A stretch of 64,000 nucleotides of DNA from NCBI RefSeq assembly GCF_015767265.1, contig NZ_JADPIB010000005.1, forward strand, positions 186,001 through 250,000, written 5' to 3'. Positions within the stretch are counted from its first letter, which is position 1. Every line of letters starts with the position of its first letter. This DNA is from Aureivirga marina (lineage in GTDB: Bacteria > Bacteroidota > Bacteroidia > Flavobacteriales > Flavobacteriaceae). The notes under the pieces are model-generated. The model was given only the letters and a program-made list of their open reading frames with translations. It was not told where the DNA came from and did not search any database. The position numbers were made by a program, and so were the translations under genes. Shown in pieces: positions 16,252 through 24,828 of this stretch.

Positions 16252-17847
16252 TTATTCCATTTCTAAAATCGTAAAATTTTGTTCTAAAGGTTTCATATTT
16301 TCAAACAAAGCTGGAATTAAATCTTCTCCGTAATTTTCATACATTTCAACGAAATTACGTTTTCTTTCTTCTAAACTTTGATTTGGAAATAGTTCACCAC
16401 GTAACATTTGAATTCTTGTTACCACATCATAGAGCTTTCTTTTTTGTGCTTTTAACAAACGTTTTTCTAGATTTTTCAATCCTTTTAACTGTTTTGTTTT
16501 TTGTGCATTTACAGCTCCTATAAACGATTTATCCGTTTTTTCTGCAACTTCTTCAAAAGAAGCAAACATTTGTTCTAATGAAGCAATTTGTTCCGTAAAA
16601 TCTAAATCAGGATGTGATAATTCTTTTACTTTTTTATTAATTAAATCATCTTGTTTCATAAAAATTTCTTCTATGGAAATGTTTAATTTTTCCATTTTTT
16701 GAAATTGTTTATTTGTCATCAACAAACCTGAATTACGCAACAAAAGAATTGGAAAAGCTAATTTTTGTGTATCAAAATAAGATTTTAATTCCAACCAATA
16801 AGCCAATTCTCCTCCTCCGCCGATATAACATAAATTTGGAAGAATTGTTTCTTGATAAACTGGGCGAAGAATTACGTTTGGACTAAATTTTTCTGGATTT
16901 TTATATAAATCGTCGATTAATGCATCTTCTGTAAAAACCAGATTTGTATTATTTATTTTATAAAATTCTTTCTCTGCGATAATTCTTTCTCTAGAATTCT
17001 CTTCTAAATAAAATAAATTAATCTCTCTTGGATTTACTTGAACTTTATAGTTTTTTTGAATTTCTTCGTTTGTTTTTTCAACTTTTCGTTGGGCTAAATT
17101 TTCTAAAATATCTTCTTGCATTGTTTCTGCAAAAAGATTTTTTAGAGCTTTTCTATCTCCATCAACAATTACTAAACCATATTCTCCAAATAATTCATTC
17201 ACTAAATAGCGAGTTGCATCTGCAAGAGTTTTATGATTTAAATAAGCTCGTTCGAATAAATCTTGAATGTATTTTGCATTTCTATTTGAAGACATTTCTT
17301 CTTTTAAAAGCGATAAAACTTCTTCTAAACCTTCAGTCGAAAAACGTCCTACAGCTCCTCCACTTTCTCTTTCCCAAGAAACTTTATTTCCTTTGTAGAA
17401 AAAATGATTAATTTCTTCAAAATCATGATCTTCCGTTGCCATCCAATACACTGGAACAAAATCATATTCTGGGTATGTTTCTTTTAATTCTTTCGTAAGA
17501 TTAATCGTCGAAACAATTTTATATAAAAAGTACAATGGACCTGTAAAAAGATTTAATTGATGTCCAGTTGTAATTGTAAAAGTATTTTCATTTAAAAGAG
17601 AAGCAATATTTGTTTTCGTTGCTTCAGAAGCATCAAAACCAAAATATTGTTGCGTTAAATCTTGCACTAAAATTGTTCTATCTTCTGCAAGAAAACTTTC
17701 TTTTTTTAAATCAATTTGCTTTTTAAAACCTTCTAAAGTTGGAAAGTTTCCATAAAGATGTTGAATGTCTTCTTTTTGATCTAAATAATCACACATCAAT
17801 TTAGAAAAGTATCCTGTTTTTTGATAAGCTATTTCGTGTTTTTTCAT
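16252..17847 (-). CDS. bshC: Bacillithiol biosynthesis cysteine-adding enzyme BshC
   Basis: A 531-aa enzyme that adds cysteine to glucosaminyl-malate, the last step of bacillithiol synthesis. Family blocks are visible: TITTGHQLNLFTGPLYFLYK (near 90-110), VPVYWMATEDHDFEEINHFF (near 130), VIVDGDRKALK, and LCYIGGGGELAYWLELKSYF. The C-terminal coiled coil (about 405-490) is followed by RNFVEMYENYGEDLIPAL. The ATG at 17847 is used; a TTG nine bases earlier abuts the upstream stop. It follows a methyltransferase gene by 9 bases. bshB1 lies 17 kb away at 35 kb; bshA is not in this window. Confidence 0.93.
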   Translation of the reverse strand: MKKHEIAYQKTGYFSKLMCDYLDQKEDIQHLYGNFPTLEGFKKQIDLKKESFLAEDRTILVQDLTQQYFGFDASEATKTNIASLLNENTFTITTGHQLNLFTGPLYFLYKIVSTINLTKELKETYPEYDFVPVYWMATEDHDFEEINHFFYKGNKVSWERESGGAVGRFSTEGLEEVLSLLKEEMSSNRNAKYIQDLFERAYLNHKTLADATRYLVNELFGEYGLVIVDGDRKALKNLFAETMQEDILENLAQRKVEKTNEEIQKNYKVQVNPREINLFYLEENSRERIIAEKEFYKINNTNLVFTEDALIDDLYKNPEKFSPNVILRPVYQETILPNLCYIGGGGELAYWLELKSYFDTQKLAFPILLLRNSGLLMTNKQFQKMEKLNISIEEIFMKQDDLINKKVKELSHPDLDFTEQIASLEQMFASFEEVAEKTDKSFIGAVNAQKTKQLKGLKNLEKRLLKAQKRKLYDVVTRIQMLRGELFPNQSLEERKRNFVEMYENYGEDLIPALFENMKPLEQNFTILEME

Positions 17848-17856
17848 AAATAGCAA

Positions 17857-18516
17857 TTATTTTTTTCTTTGAAACAATGTATAAACATATTCTCTTGGTG
17901 AACCAGCAGGATTGATAAATGTATGATCGAAATCTTTTACCAATTCAAAATCTTCTCCTAAACGCTCTGCAATCATTGCTTTATCATAACGACATAAATC
18001 CAAACCACAACATTTTAAAGCACCATTTAAATTAAACGTTGCGATAATTACAAAACCATCAATTTTCACCACTTTTTTTAACAAATCAAAATAAGCTTGT
18101 TTTTCTTCTTCTTTTAAAAAGAAATGTAAAACCGCACGATCATTCCATAAATCAACTTGTGAAATTGTATTTAAAGTTGTAGAATTTGTTAAATCATCTT
18201 GGATATAAGAAACATTTTCTGTTCCACATCTTTCTTTTAAAATTTCTAAAGCTTTCTCAGAAAGATCTGTAGCAATCAGATTTGAATAACCTTCGGAAAT
18301 CAAATCATCAATCAAAGTTGTAGTTCCAACTCCCACATTTAAAATTCGAGTATCTTTTGGTAAATTACAATCTTTGATTAAATCTAAAGTTGGTTTTGCT
18401 TCTTTTTCATACCAACCCAATTTTTCTGTTTCTTTATCTGTATAGGCTTTATTCCAGTGGGAATTTTTTGAAGTATCCATAGAACAACAGTCGCCTGGAG
18501 TATCTTTTGTATTCAT
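17857..18516 (-). CDS. Class I SAM-dependent methyltransferase
   Basis: A 219-aa Rossmann-fold methyltransferase. Motif I is LNVGVGTTTLIDDLI (a variant of the usual GxGxG), with the acidic residue of motif II in NLIATDLSEKAL, VSYIQDDLTN for the adenine pocket, and DLWNDRAVLHFFL at motif IV. It is unusually Cys-rich for a cytoplasmic enzyme (GDCCSMD at the start, LKCCGLDLCRYD near 165). Translation could start at Met13. Overlap-like spacing with bshC suggests co-transcription; whether it acts in thiol metabolism is only a guess from that context. The substrate is unknown. Confidence 0.82.
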   Translation of the reverse strand: MNTKDTPGDCCSMDTSKNSHWNKAYTDKETEKLGWYEKEAKPTLDLIKDCNLPKDTRILNVGVGTTTLIDDLISEGYSNLIATDLSEKALEILKERCGTENVSYIQDDLTNSTTLNTISQVDLWNDRAVLHFFLKEEEKQAYFDLLKKVVKIDGFVIIATFNLNGALKCCGLDLCRYDKAMIAERLGEDFELVKDFDHTFINPAGSPREYVYTLFQRKK

Positions 18517-18691
18517 GTGTTTTCTGTTTCTAATTTAAAAAAATTGAACGGCTCAAATTACTACTTTTGACGCATACTTTTGAACATTCTAACATCTTTT
18601 TAACATTTTAACTTTTAAATTTTCAATCTAATTTTTCATCTTTGACAACGAAAAAATTGTTTAAAACACTAAAAACGAAATTGCTAACATT

Positions 18692-19018
18692 ATGAAATCA
18701 AAATTATTTTATTTTATACCTTTTTTGGTATATATCTTATCAGGAATCGTATTTTTTGGAGATTATATTTATATGAACATAGCGCTCTCTATCTGCTTTC
18801 TGATTATTCCTTTTCTTTTAAAGAAACCTAATTTTAAGTTTTACCTCTATTCTTTTCTAATTCCTTTTATTATTGGAATTGCAATCAATGTAATTATTTT
18901 ACTTGCTAAATCACATCCATTAAGTAATTTAAATCTATATGCTTTATTTTTTATAGCTTTTAGTTTGCTTAGTTATTATTTAGGAAAATTTGTAAAAGAA
19001 AAAGGTTTCAACTTATAA
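18692..19018 (+). CDS. Small integral membrane protein, 108 aa
   Basis: Four hydrophobic segments fill nearly the entire protein (about residues 5-20, 27-42, 48-70 and 80-100), ending in a short basic tail (KFVKEKGFNL). I recognise no family. It is transcribed away from the methyltransferase-bshC pair and ends in its own terminator. Confidence 0.65.
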   Translation: MKSKLFYFIPFLVYILSGIVFFGDYIYMNIALSICFLIIPFLLKKPNFKFYLYSFLIPFIIGIAINVIILLAKSHPLSNLNLYALFFIAFSLLSYYLGKFVKEKGFNL

Positions 19019-19029
19019 TTGAAACCTTT
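19001..19029. terminator. Terminator overlapping the end of the small membrane protein gene
   Basis: AAAGGTTTCAA / TTGAAACCTTT with a 7-base loop that contains the TAA stop at 19016-19018; seven T follow the stem on the plus strand. Confidence 0.85.
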
Positions 19030-19054
19030 TTTTATTATTCATGTTTATATTTTT

Positions 19055-19426
19055 TTAATTCATTCCAGGAAAAGAAGTTACTTTTTGCACCTTTAAATCT
19101 TCGAATGAATCTACAATTCTAACTTTAAAATCTTCAAAAGCGTTCACTTCTTGCCATTTTCCACATTTATCAGGGAAAGCATTTACAAACTCTACTTTTA
19201 TATCTGGAAATGCATTTACATAACGAATTTTTATATCTTCAAAAGCATCGACAAATCTAACTTTTCCTTTTAATTCAATTCCGTTAAACGAACAATCATT
19301 TTCATAAAATAATTGTAGAAATTGTTCTTTTTTTGAAATTGATTTTCTTTCCTGAAAAGGACAAAAAGAACTATTAAGAATAAAAATACTTAGTAAAATC
19401 AATAAAAATTTAAAATGATATTTCAT
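19055..19426 (-). CDS. Secreted protein with six 11-residue beta repeats
   Basis: A 123-aa exported protein with a signal peptide (residues 5-22; Cys22 might be lipidated, but the lipobox is poor). From about residue 55 it repeats the unit K-[VI]-x-x-V-[DN]-[AS]-F-[EP]-D-[ILF] six times: KVRFVDAFEDI, KIRYVNAFPDI, KVEFVNAFPDK, WQEVNAFEDF, KVRIVDSFEDL and KVQKVTSFPG. The third unit carries a short Cys-Gly insert (CGK) that could pair with the upstream Cys. Such a period suggests a small beta-solenoid or stacked hairpins. I know of no assigned function. Confidence 0.7.
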   Translation of the reverse strand: MKYHFKFLLILLSIFILNSSFCPFQERKSISKKEQFLQLFYENDCSFNGIELKGKVRFVDAFEDIKIRYVNAFPDIKVEFVNAFPDKCGKWQEVNAFEDFKVRIVDSFEDLKVQKVTSFPGMN

Positions 19427-19458
19427 AAAACATGTTTTTTCTAAATTAAGAAAATCTA

Positions 19459-20871
19459 TTATTTAAACTCTTTGAATTTAATTTCTTTTTTAACTTTATA
19501 AAAAACAACATATTTCCCTTTAAAATGTGCTAAAATAAATGATTCAATTTTATTATCAGGTTCGTTTAAAAATTCATTAATCCTTAATAAAACTGATTTA
19601 GATTTAAACTCAAAAAGAATATTAAAATCTCTCGGATTTAAAAATGTATATAAAACATTTTCTTTTCCTGGATCTATATCTTTAGTTCTTGTTTCAGAAT
19701 TAAAATAAACCATAACTGGTCCTGCTTGATTATAGAATCCTCCAGAGTTTACCATCCATCCACCTGAATTTTCTCTGACTTTCTTATACGAACTTAATTC
19801 TAAACAAATTTCCGAACCATCTGGATAAATACTAATAATTGGATTATTTCTAATTGCAACTCTTCGGAATTTTCTATCCGTTTTTTCATCCAATTTATCA
19901 ACACTAATCATGTTAGAATACCCTTCATATTTTATCGTTTGTATATTTTCATACTTACTTTTATCATTAAAAATATTTTTAGTGATAAAATAATTCTTTT
20001 CTAAATCGTAAACAGAAACAAAAACCTGTTCTTTATTCAAAATTGTTTGAAATAATTTATTGGAATGAATAAATGAATTTGAATTATTTTTAAGTGTATA
20101 TGGTTTATTTAGAGGTTGTTTTTTAATTTCTTGAAAAGAAAAATCAAACGATTTTAAATCAACTTTTAATACATAAGTTCGAAAAGAAGTTCCATCCAAA
20201 GTCATAAATAATTTCGAATTATCGACATAAAATTTATATTTACTCACTAAATTTTCAGCGAAATTTTCTTTGTTTTTTAAAATCTGTTGGAATTTATTTT
20301 TTTGAACTACATCATAAAATTTTCCTGATTCTGCATCTTCAATAAATGTTTCTGAAAAATCAATCGTATGTTTTTTTACAAAATTTCCATTTTCAATTTG
20401 ATAGAAATTTAAAGTAGAAGTATTTTTCTCTACAGAAACGATAAATGTTTTTTCTTCAACATTAAGAAAAGTAATAAATAGTTCTTTTTTTTCCGAATCA
20501 AATGGAAAAACTACTTCTCTATAAGAGCCTTTTTTCCCTTCTTCAATTGAAATAATTCGAAATTGTTTTTCTTTATTATTTGTAAAAAATAAATTGATTC
20601 CGTTTTCTACATAATTAACATTAACTAATTTATCAAATTTTGATTTCGATAATGTATAATCCAGTTGATTTTGGAAATTCAATTGCTTATCAAAATTTTG
20701 TAAATATATTTTTCTATTTCTTATTGTAATTAGAGTTAATTTCTCATCATCTTTTTCATAAATCGTCGTTTCATTAAAAGGGTTAAACTCTTTAATTTTG
20801 GAAGTTTTTTGTGCGTAATTTAAAGAGAATTGTAATGTAAATAGTATTATAACTAATATTTTTCTTTTCAT
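19459..20871 (-). CDS. Secreted hypothetical protein, 470 aa
   Basis: The signal peptide ends at LNYAQ (about residue 20). The rest is beta-rich with recurring Phe/Tyr-Asp-x-Glu/Lys turns (LFFTNNKEKQFRIISIEEG, FYQIENGNFVKKHTIDF, SVYDLEKNYFITKNIF), consistent with a beta-propeller-like fold, but no named repeat family is recognisable. A shorter paralogue of its first 140 residues lies directly upstream on the same strand at 20965-21384. Function unknown. Confidence 0.72.
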   Translation of the reverse strand: MKRKILVIILFTLQFSLNYAQKTSKIKEFNPFNETTIYEKDDEKLTLITIRNRKIYLQNFDKQLNFQNQLDYTLSKSKFDKLVNVNYVENGINLFFTNNKEKQFRIISIEEGKKGSYREVVFPFDSEKKELFITFLNVEEKTFIVSVEKNTSTLNFYQIENGNFVKKHTIDFSETFIEDAESGKFYDVVQKNKFQQILKNKENFAENLVSKYKFYVDNSKLFMTLDGTSFRTYVLKVDLKSFDFSFQEIKKQPLNKPYTLKNNSNSFIHSNKLFQTILNKEQVFVSVYDLEKNYFITKNIFNDKSKYENIQTIKYEGYSNMISVDKLDEKTDRKFRRVAIRNNPIISIYPDGSEICLELSSYKKVRENSGGWMVNSGGFYNQAGPVMVYFNSETRTKDIDPGKENVLYTFLNPRDFNILFEFKSKSVLLRINEFLNEPDNKIESFILAHFKGKYVVFYKVKKEIKFKEFK

Positions 20872-20964
20872 AACATAAAATTTAGATTTTAAAATCTTTT
20901 AAAAATTATTTTTTTCTTATAGATATATGCGTACAATAAAGAATCTTTAAAATGAAAATAAGTT

Positions 20965-21384
20965 CTACTGAAATGTTTGTACAATTAATTCCTTTTTTTC
21001 CAATGAAATTGGAACTTCAAAATCTTTAAATGATGTAAAATTCCCATTTTCTATTTGTAATATCCTAAATTTATTCCTTCTTTGATTACTCAATAAAAGT
21101 TCAATTCCATTTCCTGTATAAATTGCATTTAAAACATTAGGAAATTTTCTTGAAACCTTTTCATCAACAAGATACTCTTCTTCAAATTTTAAATTTTCTG
21201 AAAATTTTTGAATATAAATTACTCCACTATAAAAAGTTCCTAAATGAAAAAAATTATCAGAGGTTATAGATAGTGTGGATGTTAAAAATTGAAGATTTGT
21301 TTCTCTTTTTGTTTCAAAATCTTGAGCATTCATATACCCAAATTCTAAAATTATCAATAGCAATAATATCGTTTTTCTAAACAT
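20965..21384 (-). CDS. Truncated paralogue of the downstream 470-aa secreted protein
   Basis: A 139-aa protein with its own signal peptide (ending MNAQ). Residues 50-135 align with residues 52-145 of its neighbour: IYIQKFSENLKFEEEY vs IYLQNFDKQLNFQNQL, AIYTGNGIELLLSNQRRNKF vs VNYVENGINLFFTNNKEKQF, and EKKELIVQTF vs EKKELFITFL. It stops exactly where the neighbour continues for another 320 residues, so it is a tandem duplicate with its C-terminal part lost. A -7 box at 21400-21407 suggests it is still transcribed. It could be a decayed copy or a small functional domain. Confidence 0.6.
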   Translation of the reverse strand: MFRKTILLLLIILEFGYMNAQDFETKRETNLQFLTSTLSITSDNFFHLGTFYSGVIYIQKFSENLKFEEEYLVDEKVSRKFPNVLNAIYTGNGIELLLSNQRRNKFRILQIENGNFTSFKDFEVPISLEKKELIVQTFQ

Positions 21385-21399
21385 AGTTTATTTTTTTCA

Positions 21400-21407
21400 C
21401 AAAAATA
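21400..21407 (-). promoter_or_regulatory. -7 promoter box of the truncated paralogue
   Basis: On the minus strand it reads TATTTTTG (consensus TAnnTTTG), 15 bases before the ATG at 21384. Confidence 0.45.
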
Positions 21408-21597
21408 TAATATTAAAATATAAACTTCATTTTAATAACAATTTATTCTTATAATTTAAAACTTAATCTATAAACTTTAATTAAAACTAATATTTCATTC
21501 TAGTTTTAATAAACAAATTTCAGTACGTTTTTCTAGTCTAAGAAAACTTCATTTTTATTTGTTCAAAAATCTCTTTCTTCATTCTTATTTAAAAAAG

Positions 21598-21605
21598 TAT
21601 TTTTG
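21598..21605 (+). promoter_or_regulatory. -7 promoter box of lhgO
   Basis: TATTTTTG matches TAnnTTTG, 16 bases before the lhgO ATG. No -33 element at normal spacing. Confidence 0.5.
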
Positions 21606-21621
21606 CTAAAATTTTAAACAA

Positions 21622-22818
21622 ATGAAGCAATTATACGATTATGCAATTGTCGGTGGAGGAATTATTGGATTAGCAACTGCTTATAAACTACAATCAAAAT
21701 ATCCTGAAAAAACAATTATCATTTTTGAAAAAGAAAATGAAATTGGAGCACATCAAACAGGAAGAAATTCTGGTGTAATTCATTCAGGAATTTATTACAA
21801 ACCAAATTCTTATAAAGCGATTAATTGCAAAAATGGTCGAGATCAATTAGTTGATTTTGTTGAAAAATACAATGTAAAACATGAAACTTGTGGAAAAGTA
21901 ATTGTTGCTACACAAGAATTTGAAATTCCAATTCTGGAAAATATTTATGAAAGAGGAATCGAAAATGGAACTCCTGGAATTCGTTTTTTAAACAAGCAAG
22001 AAGTAAAAGAAAAAGAACCTTTTATCGAAGCTTTAAAAGCAATTTGGGTTCCAACTGCTGGCATTGTTGATTATGTTGGAATGTGTAAAAAAATGGTTTC
22101 TTTAGTAATCGAAAAACAACCAGAAAGTAAACTTTTATTGGAGACAAAAGTAAAAAATGTAATTGATAAAAAAGATATTTCGACAATAAAAACTACAAAA
22201 GGTGATTTTCAAGCTAAAGAAATAATTTTCTGTACAGGTTTAGAATCAGATAGAAATGCAAAAAAAGATGCTTTAAAAATTGACATGCAAATTGTTGGTT
22301 TTAGAGGCGATTATTATGAATTGGTTCCAGATGCTAGATATAAAATTAAAGGTTTAGTTTATCCTGTTCCAGATCCAAAATTTCCATTTCTCGGAGTTCA
22401 CTTTACAAAAATGACAACTGGAGCAATCGAATGTGGACCAAATGCTGTTTTTACGTTTAAAAGAGAAGGTTATAATCGTACAAGTTTCAGTTTTAAAGAT
22501 TCTTGGGAAGCATTAACTTATAAAGGAACTTGGAAATTATTTTTCAAACATTGGCGAAAAGGTTTAGAAGAATATAAAAGAGCTTTTTCTAAAAAATTAT
22601 TTGTAAAAGAATTGCAAAAAATGATGCCAAGTTTAACCATGGAAGATGTTGTTTATTGCAGAGCTGGCGTTCGTGCACAAGCTTTAGATTCTGAAGGTGG
22701 TTTGGTAGATGATTTTAAAATTGAAAAAACAAAAAATCATATTCATGTTTTAAATGCTCCTTCTCCTGCGGCAACTTCTTGTTTAGCAATCGCAGATCAA
22801 ATTGTTGAAAAAATATAA
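21622..22818 (+). CDS. lhgO: L-2-hydroxyglutarate oxidase/dehydrogenase
   Basis: A 398-aa FAD enzyme that oxidises L-2-hydroxyglutarate to 2-oxoglutarate, usually passing electrons to the quinone pool. The N-terminal Rossmann motif is AIVGGGIIGLATAYKL, followed by FEKENEIGAHQTGRNSGVIH, where the His binds flavin in this family. VYPVPDPKFPFLGVHFT and GPNAVFTFKREGY are typical LhgO blocks, and the C-terminal CRAGVRAQALD and LNAPSPAATSCLAIA close the FAD domain. Length matches the family. Monocistronic. Confidence 0.92.
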   Translation: MKQLYDYAIVGGGIIGLATAYKLQSKYPEKTIIIFEKENEIGAHQTGRNSGVIHSGIYYKPNSYKAINCKNGRDQLVDFVEKYNVKHETCGKVIVATQEFEIPILENIYERGIENGTPGIRFLNKQEVKEKEPFIEALKAIWVPTAGIVDYVGMCKKMVSLVIEKQPESKLLLETKVKNVIDKKDISTIKTTKGDFQAKEIIFCTGLESDRNAKKDALKIDMQIVGFRGDYYELVPDARYKIKGLVYPVPDPKFPFLGVHFTKMTTGAIECGPNAVFTFKREGYNRTSFSFKDSWEALTYKGTWKLFFKHWRKGLEEYKRAFSKKLFVKELQKMMPSLTMEDVVYCRAGVRAQALDSEGGLVDDFKIEKTKNHIHVLNAPSPAATSCLAIADQIVEKI

Positions 22819-22828
22819 ATTTCAAAAA

Positions 22829-22856
22829 AAAAGCTATTTCCTTCGAAATAGCTTTT
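22829..22856 (+). terminator. Terminator after lhgO
   Basis: Perfect 12-bp stem AAAAGCTATTTC / GAAATAGCTTTT with a CTTC tetraloop, 11 bases after the stop. Confidence 0.85.
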
Positions 22857-22877
22857 AAATATATTTTTTAAAGAAAA

Positions 22878-23657
22878 TTATTGAATTACTAAATATTCTG
22901 TAATTTCCTCATCTTGTGTTTGTGACATTGTCTCTGGGAAATTTAAACCACCAATTAAGCTTAAATTTTCCAATTCATATTGCATTGTTGTATTCGATTC
23001 AATCATTCCAATTCCTTCAGCAAAATATGCATCTACAACAATTACATCTTGTGGAGCCATTAAATCAAAAGAAACTAAAACTTCTGCTTGAATTTGAAGA
23101 TTTACTTTAAATTGCACTTTAATTACATTTTCATAAGTTTCTCCATTTACATTTTTAGAAGACATTAATTCTTGTTGAATTGTTTCTACATTATACTTTA
23201 ATTTTAAAGGAATTTGTCCAAAATTTTGTTCCTCTTCTCCTTCTAAATAAAATAATTGTGTATTAGCTGCTGCATTTTCACTTAAGAATTTTGCATTATT
23301 TAAATCAATTTCTAAATCTAAAATATTTCCAACAACATCTCCGACATTTACACTTCCTTGTAAATAATATTCTCCGTTTTCAACTTTGATATTATTTTGA
23401 GTAATCACACCCATAAAAAGATTTGTACTAACATCTTTTACATTTAAATCATAAATATTATTTTGTACAGAATTTACATATAATGAATCTTGAGCTGGCT
23501 CTGCTCCAGTCATTGTTGCATCATATTTCCAATAATTACTTGCTCCTAATGGAAAGTGATTTTGTGTTGAAATCTCTGTAGAATCATCATCTGAAGAACA
23601 TGAGATAGCGAAAGCCATCGCAGAAAAAGCCAATGCTAGATTGCGTAATGTTTTCAT
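22878..23657 (-). CDS. Lipoprotein of unknown function, 259 aa
   Basis: A lipoprotein signal peptide ends in AFAISC, followed by the acidic SSDDDSTE linker common to flavobacterial surface lipoproteins. The body is beta-rich, beginning with a HFPLGASNYWKYDATM segment (FPL-G--W-Y is frequent in secreted Bacteroidetes proteins) and containing DLMAPQDVIVVDAYFAEGIG. No enzymatic motif is visible. It starts 23 bases after the HMG-CoA lyase gene on the same strand and may share its transcript. Confidence 0.7.
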   Translation of the reverse strand: MKTLRNLALAFSAMAFAISCSSDDDSTEISTQNHFPLGASNYWKYDATMTGAEPAQDSLYVNSVQNNIYDLNVKDVSTNLFMGVITQNNIKVENGEYYLQGSVNVGDVVGNILDLEIDLNNAKFLSENAAANTQLFYLEGEEEQNFGQIPLKLKYNVETIQQELMSSKNVNGETYENVIKVQFKVNLQIQAEVLVSFDLMAPQDVIVVDAYFAEGIGMIESNTTMQYELENLSLIGGLNFPETMSQTQDEEITEYLVIQ

Positions 23658-23680
23658 AGTTTAATAGTTGTTTTTTTAGT

Positions 23681-24535
23681 TTATAAAAATATTTTTAATG
23701 CTTCATTATAAGCACTTTCGAAGCTCATTGCTTTTAAATTTGTGTCTGCTTTTTGCTGATTAAAATAAGAAACCATTTTTTCCGTCGGCATATTTCCAGT
23801 TAAATCATCTTTCGCCATAGGACAACCTCCATAACCTTTTATCGCTCCATCAAATCTTGAACAACCAGCTTTATAAGCTGCATCTACTTTTTCAAACCAA
23901 GTTTCGTGAGTTGTGTGTAAATGTGCTCCAAATTCAATCTCTGGATACGCATCAATTAAATTTGAAAATAAATAAGTAATAATTTCAGGGGTTGAACTTC
24001 CAACAGTATCAGATAAAGAAAGAATCTTCACTCCCATTTTAGCTAATCTCTCTGTCCATTCTCCAACAATTTCCACGCTCCAAGGATCTCCATACGGATT
24101 TCCAAATCCCATCGAAAGATACGCTACAACTTCTTTATTGCTTTTTACAGAAATATTCAAAACTTCCTCTAAAACTTTGATGGATTCATCAATTGTTTTA
24201 TGTGTATTTCGCATTTGAAAATTTTCTGAAATTGAAAATGGATATCCTAAATAATCTATTTCTTCAAACTGTGAAGCGTCTTGTGCTCCTCGAACATTGG
24301 CAATAATTGCTAATAATTTACTTTCTGTTGAAGATAAATCTAATTTGGATAAAACTTCTGCTGTATCTCGCATTTGAGGAATTGCTTTTGGAGAAACAAA
24401 ACTTCCAAAATCAATCGTATCAAACCCAACTTTCAACAAGGAATTTATATATTGAGCTTTTGCATCTGTAGGAATAAACTGTTTAATTCCTTGCATTGCA
24501 TCTCTCGGACATTCTATGATCTTAACTCTTCTCAC
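23681..24535 (-). CDS. Hydroxymethylglutaryl-CoA lyase
   Basis: A 284-aa TIM-barrel enzyme cleaving HMG-CoA to acetoacetate and acetyl-CoA, the last step of leucine breakdown. Seen are the N-terminal IIECPRDAMQGIKQFIPT (catalytic Arg-Asp), FGSFVSPKAIPQMRD, LSDTVGSSTPEIITYLF, the metal ligands in GAHLHTTHETW, and the catalytic Cys loop in GYGGCPMAKDDLTGNMPTE. Length fits bacterial enzymes. No other leucine-degradation gene is adjacent. Confidence 0.92.
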   Translation of the reverse strand: MRRVKIIECPRDAMQGIKQFIPTDAKAQYINSLLKVGFDTIDFGSFVSPKAIPQMRDTAEVLSKLDLSSTESKLLAIIANVRGAQDASQFEEIDYLGYPFSISENFQMRNTHKTIDESIKVLEEVLNISVKSNKEVVAYLSMGFGNPYGDPWSVEIVGEWTERLAKMGVKILSLSDTVGSSTPEIITYLFSNLIDAYPEIEFGAHLHTTHETWFEKVDAAYKAGCSRFDGAIKGYGGCPMAKDDLTGNMPTEKMVSYFNQQKADTNLKAMSFESAYNEALKIFL

Positions 24536-24828
24536 GTATTCTGTTTTGATGCGTAAAAATACATTTTTTTTATGTTAAAAAAAATTACACTCTTTTCATT
24601 TTATTTTGTCAAATAAAGGCTTTCATCATCTAATTCTTATTTTTTTAACTTAATTGGAATTAATAATAAAACAATATTTTTTTCCAGTTTCTTTAATTTT
24701 TAACAGCTTAAAATGTTAATTCTTTTACAATACTCTTATTTCTAATTATTTAAATACACAAAAATCAGTAAATTTAAGATTAGAATTTTCGATAAATAAT
24801 GTTGATGGTAAATTAAAATTTAAGGTCA

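Noticed and set aside
17028-17411. 127-aa Leu/Phe-rich ORF on the plus strand
   Set aside because: It lies antisense inside bshC; its composition is the reverse complement of Lys/Glu codons.
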